Part shown: piece after piece, positions 42,250 through 49,940 of the stretch
Position numbering within the stretch: the stretch's first letter is position 1
Layout of the letters: the number at the start of each line of letters is the position of its first letter
Assembly: GCF_013694245.2 (NCBI RefSeq)
Contig: NZ_CP059322.2
Coordinates: forward strand, 6,455,001 to 6,519,000
DNA length: 64,000 nucleotides
Source of the DNA: Micromonospora ferruginea
Lineage (GTDB): Bacteria; Actinomycetota; Actinomycetes; Mycobacteriales; Micromonosporaceae
Direction of reading: 5' to 3'
Program-made: the position numbers and the translations under genes
Notes under the pieces: model-generated
Seen by the model: the letters and a program-made list of their open reading frames with translations, nothing else
The model's database searches: none
What the model was told of the DNA's origin: nothing

Positions 42250-42345
42250 ATGAGGCGCATGACCGCCGCTGTCGTCCGCCGCTTCGTGGCCCGTCGCCAC
42301 GTCGACTACGGCCGCGTGCGCAGCGCGATCTGTCCGGCCCACTGA
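42250..42345 (+). CDS. Putative sulfur-operon leader peptide
   Basis: ATG 42250 or 42259; 31 or 28 codons. The C-terminal half is RRHVDYGRVRSAICPAH, with one Cys four residues before the stop. This pattern is a recognised actinobacterial leader peptide upstream of sulfur-assimilation genes. Ribosome pausing at the Cys codon when cysteine is scarce would alter folding of the 134-nt gap before sir (which contains CGGCCCA/TGGGCCG near 42409-42427). The mechanism is inferred. Confidence 0.75.
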   Translation: MRRMTAAVVRRFVARRHVDYGRVRSAICPAH

Positions 42346-42479
42346 CGACGCCCGACCCATCCGTCTCGGGCGCGTAACCGCGCCGGCCGTCACCGACACC
42401 GCCGTCCACGGCCCACCTCTGGGCCGGCCGTCGCGTCCGCGCTCCCAGGCACCGCAGCAGACAAACGGAGGACGCCGCG

Positions 42480-44189
42480 ATGGCGGTCAGCAGCACCCCC
42501 ACCCGCCCGGACCAGCCGGCTCCCGCCGCCCGGGCGCCCCGTCGACCGCGCGGCGAGGGCCAGTGGGCGCTCGGGCACCGCGAGCCCCTCAACCCCAACG
42601 AGCGGATCAAGAAGGACGACGACCCGCTGAACGTGCGGGACCGGATCGAGAACATCTACGCCCACCGGGGCTTCGCCTCGATCGACCCGCAGGACCTGCG
42701 TGGCCGGTTCCGCTGGTGGGGCCTCTACACCCAGCGCAAGGCCGGCATCGACGGCGGGCGCACCGCCGTGCTGGAGCCGCACGAGCTGGAGGACGAGTTC
42801 TTCATGCTCCGGGTCCGGGTGGACGGCGGCCAGCTCAGCCTGGCCCAGCTCCGGGTGGTTGCGGAGATCTCCCGGGAGTTCGCCCGGGACACCGCCGACA
42901 TCACCGACCGGCAGAACATCCAGTACCACTGGATCCGGGTCGAGGACATGCCGGAGATCTGGCGCCGGCTGGAGGCGGTCGGCCTGCAGACCACCGAGGC
43001 GTGCGGCGACTGCCCCCGGATCGTGCTCGGCAGCCCGGTCGCCGGGGTGGCCCGCGACGAGCTGCTCGACCCGACGCCGGCGATCGACGAGATCGTCCGC
43101 CGGTACGTCGGCGACAAGCAGTTCTCCAACCTGCCCCGCAAGTTCAAGACCTCGATCTCCTGGCTGGTCGACACGCCGTACGAGGCGAACGACATCGCGT
43201 TGCTCGGCGTGGACCACCCGGAGCACGGGCCGGGGTTCGACGTCTGGGTGGGCGGCGGGCTCTCCACCAACCCGATGCTGGCCAAGCGGCTCGGCGTCTG
43301 GGTGCCGCTGCACGAGGTGCCGGACGTGTGGGCCGGCGTGGTCGGCATCTTCCGCGACTACGGCTACCGCCGCCTGCGCAACCGGGCCCGGCTGAAGTTC
43401 CTGGTCGCCGACTGGGGCGTGGAGCGCTTCCGCGAGGTGCTGGAGAAGGAATACCTGGGCCGCACGCTGCTGGACGGGCCGGCTGCGGAGCTGCCGGCGA
43501 AGCCGGTCGACCACATCGGCGTGCACCCGCAACGCGACGGCGCCAACTACGTGGGCGCGGCCCCGGTGGTGGGTCGGGTCTCCGGCACCCAGCTCGCCGC
43601 GCTGGCCGACGCGGTCGAGGCGCACGGCAGCGACCGGGTGCGGCTCACGCCGTACCAGAAGCTGCTGGTGCTGGACGTGGCGCCGGAGCGGACCGAGTCG
43701 CTGGTGACGGCGCTGCGCGGGATCGGCCTGGAGGCCCGGCCGTCGGCCTGGCGGCGCGGCACGATGGCCTGCACCGGCATCGAGTTCTGCAAGCTGGCCA
43801 TCGTGGAGACCAAGCGGCGCGGCGAGGAGCTGGTGGCCCGGCTGGAGGAGCGGCTGCGGGACTTCGACGCGGACATCTCCATCCACCTCAACGGCTGCCC
43901 GAACGCCTGCGCCCGCACCCAGGTCGCGGACATCGGGCTCAAGGGCCAGCTCGTGGTCGGCCCGGACGGCCGGCAGGTGGAGGGCTTCCAGGTGCACCTG
44001 GGCGGCGGCCTCGGCATGGCCGCCGGGCAGACCGCCGGCTTCGGCCGCAAGCTGCGCGGCCTGAAGACCACCGCCGACGAGCTTCCGGAGTACGTGGAAC
44101 GGCTGGCCCGCCGCTACCTGGCCGGCCGGATCGACGGCGAGAGCTTCGCCAACTGGGTTATCCGAGTCGACGAGGAGGAACTCCGGTGA
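42480..44189 (+). CDS. sir: Ferredoxin-dependent sulfite (nitrite/sulfite) reductase
   Basis: 569 residues from ATG 42480, with ACGGAGG upstream. The siroheme/[4Fe-4S] ligands are C431, C437 (CTGIEFC) and C473, C477 (NGCPNAC). Duplicated ferredoxin-like halves are visible. It reduces sulfite to sulfide with six electrons. First gene of the operon sir-zinc ribbon-cysH-chelatase, preceded by a Cys leader peptide, which favours sulfite over nitrite as the substrate. Confidence 0.93.
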   Translation: MAVSSTPTRPDQPAPAARAPRRPRGEGQWALGHREPLNPNERIKKDDDPLNVRDRIENIYAHRGFASIDPQDLRGRFRWWGLYTQRKAGIDGGRTAVLEPHELEDEFFMLRVRVDGGQLSLAQLRVVAEISREFARDTADITDRQNIQYHWIRVEDMPEIWRRLEAVGLQTTEACGDCPRIVLGSPVAGVARDELLDPTPAIDEIVRRYVGDKQFSNLPRKFKTSISWLVDTPYEANDIALLGVDHPEHGPGFDVWVGGGLSTNPMLAKRLGVWVPLHEVPDVWAGVVGIFRDYGYRRLRNRARLKFLVADWGVERFREVLEKEYLGRTLLDGPAAELPAKPVDHIGVHPQRDGANYVGAAPVVGRVSGTQLAALADAVEAHGSDRVRLTPYQKLLVLDVAPERTESLVTALRGIGLEARPSAWRRGTMACTGIEFCKLAIVETKRRGEELVARLEERLRDFDADISIHLNGCPNACARTQVADIGLKGQLVVGPDGRQVEGFQVHLGGGLGMAAGQTAGFGRKLRGLKTTADELPEYVERLARRYLAGRIDGESFANWVIRVDEEELR

Positions 44190-44344
44190 GTGATGCCCGA
44201 TCTGCGCCTCTCTACTGCCCGTACTGCGGCGAGGAGGACCTGCGCCCGCACGAGGCCGGGCACGGCGCCTGGGAGTGCCACGCCTGCGCGCGGGTCTTCT
44301 CGGTGCGGTTCACCGGCCTGCTGAGCCGGGCGGTGAACCGGTGA
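44186..44344 (+). CDS. Small zinc-ribbon protein in the sulfate reduction operon (52 aa)
   Basis: GTG 44186 overlaps the sir stop (GTGA). Two knuckles, CPYC (11-14) and CHAC (31-34), form a rubredoxin-like zinc ribbon. Its stop again overlaps the next start (GTGA). Translational coupling on both sides suggests a role tied to Sir or CysH, but none is established. Too short for many gene finders. Confidence 0.9.
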   Translation: MSDARSAPLYCPYCGEEDLRPHEAGHGAWECHACARVFSVRFTGLLSRAVNR

Positions 44345-45099
44345 CCGGCCTGCTCTCCGCCACCGGGCTGGGCCTGGTGGGCGCGACCGCACCGGCCGAG
44401 CCGGCCCGGCGGGACCCGGAGGAGCTGCGCGCGCTGGCCGAGGAGGCCGGGCGGGAGCTGGCCGACGCGCCCGCGTTGGAGATCACCCGCTGGGCGGCGC
44501 AGACGTTCGGCGACCGGTTCTGCGTGACCAGCTCGATGGCCGACGGTGTGGTGGCGCACCTGGCGTCCCGGGTCGCCCCCGGCGTCGACGTGGTGTTCCT
44601 GGACACCGGGCTGCACTTCCCGGAGACGCTGCGGGTCCGTGACGAGGTGGCCCGGCGGATGCCGGTACGGGTCCGCTCGATCCGCCCCCGGATGACGGTC
44701 GGCCAGCAGGACGGCCAGTACGGCCCCCGCCTGTTCAACCGGTCCCCGGACGAGTGCTGCCAGCTCCGCAAGGTGGAGCCGCTGGAGCGGGCCCTCGCCG
44801 GGTACGACGCCTGGGCGGCCGGGCTGCGCCGGGACGAGTCGCCGACCCGGGCCAACACGCCGGTGGTGGGCTTCGACGCGCGACGCGGCAAGATCAAGGT
44901 CAACCCGATCGCGGCCTGGACGCAGCGCGAGGTGGACGCGTACGTGGCCCGCCACGACATCCCGGTCAACGAGCTGTTCGCCCGTGGCTACGGCTCGATC
45001 GGCTGCTGGCCGTGCACTCGCCGGACGAAGGCGGGGGAGGACCCCCGGGCCGGCCGGTGGGCGATGTTCGAGAAGACCGAGTGCGGCCTGCACACCTGA
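44341..45099 (+). CDS. cysH: Phosphoadenylyl/adenylyl-sulfate reductase
   Basis: 252 residues from GTG 44341. The [4Fe-4S] ligands C139-C140 and C222/C225 and the C-terminal ECGLH (247-251) with catalytic Cys248 show the iron-sulfur type of the family that reduces adenylyl sulfate (APS) or PAPS to sulfite. Electron donor thioredoxin or similar. Coupled to the zinc ribbon gene; the chelatase gene follows. Confidence 0.95.
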   Translation: MTGLLSATGLGLVGATAPAEPARRDPEELRALAEEAGRELADAPALEITRWAAQTFGDRFCVTSSMADGVVAHLASRVAPGVDVVFLDTGLHFPETLRVRDEVARRMPVRVRSIRPRMTVGQQDGQYGPRLFNRSPDECCQLRKVEPLERALAGYDAWAAGLRRDESPTRANTPVVGFDARRGKIKVNPIAAWTQREVDAYVARHDIPVNELFARGYGSIGCWPCTRRTKAGEDPRAGRWAMFEKTECGLHT

Positions 45100-45113
45100 C
45101 CAGCGGGCCGCCG

Positions 45114-45818
45114 GTGGTGCTGGTGGCGCACGGCAGTCGTGATCCGCGTGCGGCGGAGGCGACCCGGGCGCTGGCCCGGGCGGTGGCGGTCACCTGTCCG
45201 GGCCGGCCGGTGCTGCCGAGCTGGCTCGACCACACCGATCCCGGGCCGGCCGACGTGTTGCGGCGGCTCGCGGACGCGGGGCACTCGCGGGCGGTCCTGG
45301 TGCCGTTGCTGCTGACCGCCGCGTACCACCGGAAGGTGGACATCCCGGCGGCGGTGGCGGCGGCCGGCGCGGGCCTGGACGTGCGGGTGACGGAGGTGCT
45401 GGGGCCGACCGGCGGCGTGGTCGACGGCCGCTTGCTGGGCGCGCTGCGACGCCGGTTGGCCGAGGCGGCCGGGGCGGACGCCGACGCGGTGGTGCTGGCC
45501 GCGGCCGGCACCCGCGATCCTGGGGCACGGGCCTCGGTGGGGCGGGTCGCCTCGGCGCTCGGCGCCGGCCTGGGCGTGCCCTGCCGCGTCTCGTACGCGT
45601 CGGCGGCGCCCCCGGAGGTCGGCGCGGCGGTGGCGCGGCTGCGCGCGGCGGGCGCCCGCCGGGTCGCGGTGGCGGCCTACTTCCTGGCCCCGGGCCGGTT
45701 CCACGACGGGGTACGCGCGGCGGCCCGCGCGGCCGGTGCGGTGGCGGTCGCCGACCCGCTCACCGACCTGCCGGAACTGGCCGACCTGGTGCGGCAGCGG
45801 GTGACGGCGGCGGGCTGA
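45114..45818 (+). CDS. Sirohydrochlorin chelatase (CbiX/SirB-like)
   Basis: 234 residues from GTG 45114. VLVAHGSRDPRA and LVPLLLTAAYHRKVDIPAA in the first half and VAVAAYFLAPGRFHDGV in the second, with metal-binding His residues, match the two-domain class of chelatases. Fe insertion gives siroheme for Sir. A CTG at 45096, overlapping the cysH stop, would add the usual six N-terminal residues and keep the coupling seen in the rest of the operon. Confidence 0.88.
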   Translation: MVLVAHGSRDPRAAEATRALARAVAVTCPGRPVLPSWLDHTDPGPADVLRRLADAGHSRAVLVPLLLTAAYHRKVDIPAAVAAAGAGLDVRVTEVLGPTGGVVDGRLLGALRRRLAEAAGADADAVVLAAAGTRDPGARASVGRVASALGAGLGVPCRVSYASAAPPEVGAAVARLRAAGARRVAVAAYFLAPGRFHDGVRAAARAAGAVAVADPLTDLPELADLVRQRVTAAG

Positions 45819-45833
45819 CCGGCCCGGATCGCA

Positions 45834-45868
45834 GAACGCCCCGGCCGGAGGAACCGGCCGGGGCGTTC
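45834..45868. terminator. Terminator of the sulfur operon / whiB1 gene
   Basis: GAACGCCCCGGCCGG (45834-45848) and CCGGCCGGGGCGTTC (45854-45868) form a perfect 15-bp stem with an AGGAA loop between convergent genes. Confidence 0.85.
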
Positions 45869-45882
45869 GCGTGTGATGTGGG

Positions 45883-46140
45883 TCAGGCGGAGTGAGCGCG
45901 CAGCACCCGGAGACCGCCGCGGCGCTTGACCGCGCGGCGCTCCTCCTCGCTCATCCCGCCCCAGACGCCGGCGTCCTGACCGGACTCCAGCGCCCACTGC
46001 AGGCACTGGTCGGTCACGGGGCAGCGCCGGCAGACGGCCTTCGCCTGCTCCACCTGCAGGAGGGCCGGACCGGACGTCCCGATCGGGAAGAACAGCTCCG
46101 GGTCCTCGTCGCGGCAGACCGAATCGTGGCGCCAGTCCAT
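45883..46140 (-). CDS. whiB1: WhiB1-type iron-sulfur regulator
   Basis: 85 residues from ATG 46140 with AGGAGT upstream. Cysteines C9, C37, C40 and C46 match the positions in M. tuberculosis WhiB1, as do MDWRHDSVC, DPELFFPIG and GVWGG (58-62). It binds the principal sigma factor; its cluster is nitric-oxide sensitive in mycobacteria, and the gene is essential there. A long A/T-richer upstream region with a CRP-like site is present. Confidence 0.95.
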   Translation of the reverse strand: MDWRHDSVCRDEDPELFFPIGTSGPALLQVEQAKAVCRRCPVTDQCLQWALESGQDAGVWGGMSEEERRAVKRRGGLRVLRAHSA

Positions 46141-46587
46141 GGCGGCAACACTCCTCATTCTTAGTGGATGGCCAGATAACGCTTCGTTGCTATTCCTATA
46201 TGCATCCGCATTGCCGATCGGTGACGGTCAGCATCCGTCAATTCGGCGCTGCGTGAGCAGGCTGCGGGCCCCTGGACCTGCTGGAACAGCTCAACCTGAC
46301 GAGCATATCCAGGCAATGTCCCGGTAACACGAGTTCGCTTGTGAATACTTTCACGAACTACAGCGATGTCAAGGGTGACGCTCGGAAAAACTCCGAACAG
46401 TGAGCGGGCTCACCACCCATTTGTCCCGGTTTACGAAGGCTCTCGTTACCCGGCGTGCCACAGTCGAGGATCAATATAGTACGGTCTGCGTGACGTTGCT
46501 GACATTTCCGGCACCCTTCCTCGGCGTGGCGGCCACCTCACCCTTCGCGGTGGGGGGCCCGCGTCAACCGACGGGGATACCCGAGAC
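46141..46587. other. Long regulatory region upstream of whiB1
   Basis: No supported gene in 447 nt. It is markedly less GC-rich than the rest of the window and holds TATA-like stretches (TATTCCTATATGC near 46190-46205, ATATAGTACG near 46476) and a CRP-like palindrome. A long 5' leader or several promoters for whiB1 are likely. Confidence 0.6.
46340..46355. promoter_or_regulatory. CRP-like site upstream of whiB1
   Basis: TGTGA-N6-TCACG differs from the palindrome TGTGA-N6-TCACA at one position. It lies 200-215 bp from the whiB1 start. CRP (Rv3676) regulation of whiB1 is known in M. tuberculosis. Confidence 0.55.
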
Positions 46588-47538
46588 CTAGCAGATTACT
46601 CTCAGTGCGGCCGGCACGGAGGTGAATCTGACTTTTTCCCGCTCGCCCAGATAGTCGCCGTCTAGCTGGAACGGCAGCGGACGCGTCGCGACCAGCGTGA
46701 ACTCCGACAGGTCGTGCAGCCGGAGCACCTGCTTGCCGTGCGGATCGGGCTGTCGGGAGAAGAACTGGGTCACCGTCCGTGCGGTGCTCGCCACCTTGAG
46801 CTGCCGAATGGCGAGCACGTCGAGCCCGAGGTCGAACGACGCCTCCGGATTCGGGTTGATCTCCCGGTCGCCGAGATAGGTCCACGGCGCGGTGTTCTGG
46901 ATGATGGCGGTCGCCAGCTCGGTCGCCGGGGCCTCGCCCGGGCGCTCCAAAGTGATCGGCGGGTGCCGGCGGTCCGAGCCGACGAAGTACTGGCTCGCCG
47001 TGGACCGGAAGTAGAGCGCCGGCGTGGAGACGCGCCCCCGCTTGCGGGCCTGCTCCACCCGCCGGATCACCGCCGCGTCCAGCCCGAAACCCGCGCAGAA
47101 CGTGAAGTAGCGGTCGTCCGCCCGGCCCAGCCCGATGGTGCGGGACCGGCCCAGCCGCAGCCCCTCCAGGATCATGCTGGTGCCGTCCGGCCACTCCCGC
47201 GGCAGGCCGAGGGCGCGGGCGAAGACGTTCGTCGAGCCACCCGGCACGGTGGCCAGCGCCGGCAGCCGCTCGGCCGAGGTCCCCCCGGTGCGGAACGTCG
47301 GCGGCTCCGCCGCCATCAGCCCGTTGACCACCTCGTTGACCGTGCCGTCACCGCCCAGCGTGACCACCAGGTCGACGCCCTCCTGGGCGGCCTCCCGGGC
47401 CAGGTCCATGGCGTGGCCCCGTCGGCGGGTGTAGCGCACCGACAGGTCGACTTCACTGCGCAGAGCCCGGACCAGAACGTCCCGGCTGCGCTCGCTGGTG
47501 GTGGTGGCCTTCGGATTGACCACCAGGACGGCCCGCAT
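46588..47538 (-). CDS. Diacylglycerol/lipid kinase family protein
   Basis: 316 residues from ATG 47538. The nucleotide motif GGDGTVNEVVNG (about 80-91), VVNPKATTT at the start and PGGSTNVFARALG follow the DagK_cat pattern. The C-terminal half contains the usual two-strand LDGD-like loop (FQLDGDYLGE). Substrate lipid unknown. Divergent from a small membrane protein gene 43 nt away. Confidence 0.9.
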   Translation of the reverse strand: MRAVLVVNPKATTTSERSRDVLVRALRSEVDLSVRYTRRRGHAMDLAREAAQEGVDLVVTLGGDGTVNEVVNGLMAAEPPTFRTGGTSAERLPALATVPGGSTNVFARALGLPREWPDGTSMILEGLRLGRSRTIGLGRADDRYFTFCAGFGLDAAVIRRVEQARKRGRVSTPALYFRSTASQYFVGSDRRHPPITLERPGEAPATELATAIIQNTAPWTYLGDREINPNPEASFDLGLDVLAIRQLKVASTARTVTQFFSRQPDPHGKQVLRLHDLSEFTLVATRPLPFQLDGDYLGEREKVRFTSVPAALRVIC

Positions 47539-47581
47539 GGGCGGCACATTACCGCGCCTACCCACCGGTATCGTGGCGGCC

Positions 47582-47986
47582 GTGACGATCGACTCCGACC
47601 CGGTCCCCGGCACGCTCCGCGCGGCGGTGCTCCTGCTGCGCGCCGAGGCGGTGGCGCTCGGGCTGGTCGCGGCGTGGCTGATCTGGTCCGACCTCACCGC
47701 CCGCACCACCGACCTGACCTCGGCGCTGCTGGTGACCGCCTTCGCCGTCGCCGGCGCGGTCGCGCTCTGGGCGCTCGGCGGCGCGCTGTCCCGGCGGCGG
47801 TCGGGCGCCCGCGCGCCGGCCATCGTGCTCGAACTCATGCTGCTGCCCGTCGGGTGGTACATGATCCAGGGCGGGATGGCCTGGCTCGGGCTGCCGCTGA
47901 TGGCGCTCGGGCTCGGCGTCGTCGGGCTGCTGGTCAGCGGCCCGACCAACCGGGCGCTCGGCTTCGGCGAGCCGGCCGGCCGCTGA
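47582..47986 (+). CDS. Small integral membrane protein (134 aa)
   Basis: GTG 47582. Four hydrophobic helices (about 15-32, 45-65, 78-98 and 100-118) and an Arg-rich loop (SRRRSGAR). The tail ends GFGEPAGR. No recognised family; conserved-hypothetical type. Convergent with the downstream anti-sigma-type gene (47 nt). Confidence 0.75.
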   Translation: MTIDSDPVPGTLRAAVLLLRAEAVALGLVAAWLIWSDLTARTTDLTSALLVTAFAVAGAVALWALGGALSRRRSGARAPAIVLELMLLPVGWYMIQGGMAWLGLPLMALGLGVVGLLVSGPTNRALGFGEPAGR

Positions 47987-48033
47987 CCGGCGCCTCTCCG
48001 GTCGACGCCCGTCGCCCGTCGGGGCGGGCCCGG

Positions 48034-48441
48034 TCAGAAGACGCTGGAGCGGCGGGTCAACAGCGAGATGGTGGCCCGGCCGTCGGCCGCCCGGGCGCCG
48101 GCCGAGGTGGTCAACGCGGTCAGCACCTTCCAGGCGAAGGACGACTCGGACGGCAGCGTGGCCCCGCGCACGGTCGGCACGGTCACCTCGACGGTGAGCG
48201 CGTCCTCGGTGACCGCGAAGCGGCACTCCAGCTCGGCGTCGCGGGTGGCGATGGCGAGCAGCATCGCGCACGCCTCGTCGACGGCGATCCGCAGGTCCTC
48301 GATCTCGTCGAGGGCGAACTGGAGCCGGGCCGCGAGCCCGGCCGTGGCGGTGCGGAGCACGCCGAGGTAACCACCGTCGGCGGGCACGGTGAGGTGCACG
48401 ACGTCGTCGTCCGTCGTCGGCTGTCCGGTCAGTTGAGTCAC
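48034..48441 (-). CDS. RsbW/UsfX-like anti-sigma ATP-binding protein
   Basis: 135 residues from GTG 48441. Starts VHLTVPADGGYLGVLRTATAG and has an N-box-like IEDLRIAVDEACAMLL (about 46-61), but the later G boxes are degenerate, so ATP binding is uncertain. This resembles anti-sigma proteins of the sigma-F/B type. No sigma gene is near. It follows sodN and a GNAT gene on the minus strand, and may share their transcript. Confidence 0.8.
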   Translation of the reverse strand: MTQLTGQPTTDDDVVHLTVPADGGYLGVLRTATAGLAARLQFALDEIEDLRIAVDEACAMLLAIATRDAELECRFAVTEDALTVEVTVPTVRGATLPSESSFAWKVLTALTTSAGARAADGRATISLLTRRSSVF

Positions 48442-48473
48442 GCCTCATCCCCCCGGTGCGGGACTCTACCCGG

Positions 48474-48998
48474 TCAGGCGGCCGGACGGGTGGGCGCGGG
48501 CGTCGCCTGCGCGGCGAGGTCGCGCAACGCGGCCCCGGCCAGCCGGTACGGCGTCCACTCGTCCATCGGCGTGGCGCCGATCGCGGCGTAGAAACGGGCC
48601 GCCGGATTCCAGTTGATCATCCACCAGTCGAGCCGCTGGTAGCCGCGCTCGACGCAGATCGCGGCCAGGGTGGCCAGCAGCCGCCGGCCGGCGCCGGTGC
48701 CCCGGGCGCCCGGCCGGACGTAGAGGTCCTCCAGGTAGATGCCGTGCACGCCGGCCCAGGTGGAGAAGTTGAGGAACCAGAGGGCGAAGCCCACCGGCTC
48801 GTCCGAGGCGTCCACCGCGACGTGCCCGAACAGCGCCGGGGCGTCGGCGAACAGGGCCGCGTGGAGCTGCCCGGCGGTGAGGTGGCACTGCTCCGGGGCG
48901 CGCTCGTAGTCGGCGAGTTCGTGCACCATGGCGACGACGGCCGGCACGTCCTCGGGACGTACCGGCCGGATCGTCGGTGCCGTGGCGGGCGACGTCAC
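48474..48998 (-). CDS. GNAT-family N-acetyltransferase (diamine acetyltransferase-like)
   Basis: 174 residues from GTG 48998, overlapping the sodN stop by 4 nt. Acetyl-CoA loop EDLYVRPGARGTGAGRRLLA (about 89-108), then RLDWWMINWNPAARFYAAIGA. Sequence pattern is close to spermidine/spermine-type N-acetyltransferases (HELADYER near 28), but the substrate is not proven. Coupling to sodN is notable. Confidence 0.88.
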   Translation of the reverse strand: MTSPATAPTIRPVRPEDVPAVVAMVHELADYERAPEQCHLTAGQLHAALFADAPALFGHVAVDASDEPVGFALWFLNFSTWAGVHGIYLEDLYVRPGARGTGAGRRLLATLAAICVERGYQRLDWWMINWNPAARFYAAIGATPMDEWTPYRLAGAALRDLAAQATPAPTRPAA

Positions 48999-49399
48999 GC
49001 CTGCTTGGTCTCCCAGAAGATCTTGGAGATCTCGTCGATCTTCGAGAGCAGCTCGTCGGCCTTGGCCGGGTCGGTGCCGCCCTTGGCGCCGGCCGCGCCG
49101 GCCAGCTTGGTGGCCTCGTTGAAGAGCTGGTGCAGGTGCGGGTACTTCTCGAAGTGCTGCGGCTTGAAGTAGTCGGTCCACAGCACCCACAGGTGGTGCT
49201 TGACCAGGTCGGCCCGCTGCTCCTTGATCAGGATGGCGCGGGTGCGGAACTCCGGGTCGGTGTTCGCCTGGTACTTCTCGCAGATCATTTTGACCGACTC
49301 GGCCTCGATCCGGGCCTGGGCCGGGTCGTAGACGCCGCAGGGCAGGTCACAGTGGGCGCTGGCGATCGTACGGGGCATGAGGATGCGAGGAAGGCGCAT
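48995..49399 (-). CDS. sodN: Nickel superoxide dismutase
   Basis: 134 residues from ATG 49399. The mature enzyme begins at His16 of HCDLPCGVY, the nickel hook with His1, Cys2 and Cys6 (numbering after processing). The 15-residue propeptide MRLPRILMPRTIASA must be cut by the protease encoded divergently. Conserved WVLWTDYFKPQHFEKYP follows. Cytoplasmic or secreted hexamer in Streptomyces. Nickel-dependent control by Nur is expected; no clear Nur box was identified. Confidence 0.97.
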   Translation of the reverse strand: MRLPRILMPRTIASAHCDLPCGVYDPAQARIEAESVKMICEKYQANTDPEFRTRAILIKEQRADLVKHHLWVLWTDYFKPQHFEKYPHLHQLFNEATKLAGAAGAKGGTDPAKADELLSKIDEISKIFWETKQA

Positions 49400-49482
49400 C
49401 AGGGTCCTCCACGGGATGTTTGCGATGATCCAAGACGACACTACTCCTGGAGATGCTTTCCAGCGGGCAGGAGGTGAAACCG

Positions 49483-49788
49483 GTGCTGCCCGTGCTGATC
49501 CACGGTCCGTCCATGTCGCCGACGCTGCGCCACGGCGACGCGGTGCTGGTCCGCACCGGTGGCCGGGCGGTCCGCCCCGGCGACGTCGTGGTCGCGGTCT
49601 TCCGCAGTCGCCCGGACCTGCTGGTGGTGAAACGCGCGGTCGAGCCCCGCGACGGCGGCTGGTGGCTGCGCGGCGACAACGACCTGGTCACCGACGACTC
49701 CCGGGCCTACGGGGTGGCCGACGTTCGAGGCCGGGTGGTGGCCCGCTGGTGGCCGCGTCCGGGGCGGATCAAGGGTCGGCGGGGGTAG
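49483..49788 (+). CDS. sodX: Nickel superoxide dismutase maturation protease
   Basis: 101 residues from GTG 49483, chosen for AGGAGG 8 nt upstream. Signal-peptidase (S26) fold: catalytic Ser10 in GPSMSPTL and Lys50 in VVKRAV, with RGDND (73-77). No membrane anchor, as for SodX-type enzymes that remove the SodN propeptide. Divergently paired with sodN, 84 nt between starts. Confidence 0.93.
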   Translation: MLPVLIHGPSMSPTLRHGDAVLVRTGGRAVRPGDVVVAVFRSRPDLLVVKRAVEPRDGGWWLRGDNDLVTDDSRAYGVADVRGRVVARWWPRPGRIKGRRG

Positions 49789-49940
49789 CCGACGAATATG
49801 ACCCCGCTCACATCGTGGGAGTCGGGGCGTGACTATGCTCGAAAAGTGCCCGGGTGACCCCCGCACCGCCGCCCCGCCGGTCGCTGACCACCGCTGACCT
49901 CGCCCGCCGGTCCGTCTGCTCGACAGATCCTGGAGTCACC

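Noticed and set aside
49400..49482. Nur (nickel uptake regulator) box between sodN and sodX
   Set aside because: Only a weak TTG-N7-CCAA-like pattern is visible; too degenerate to support, although Nur control of sodN is expected from Streptomyces.
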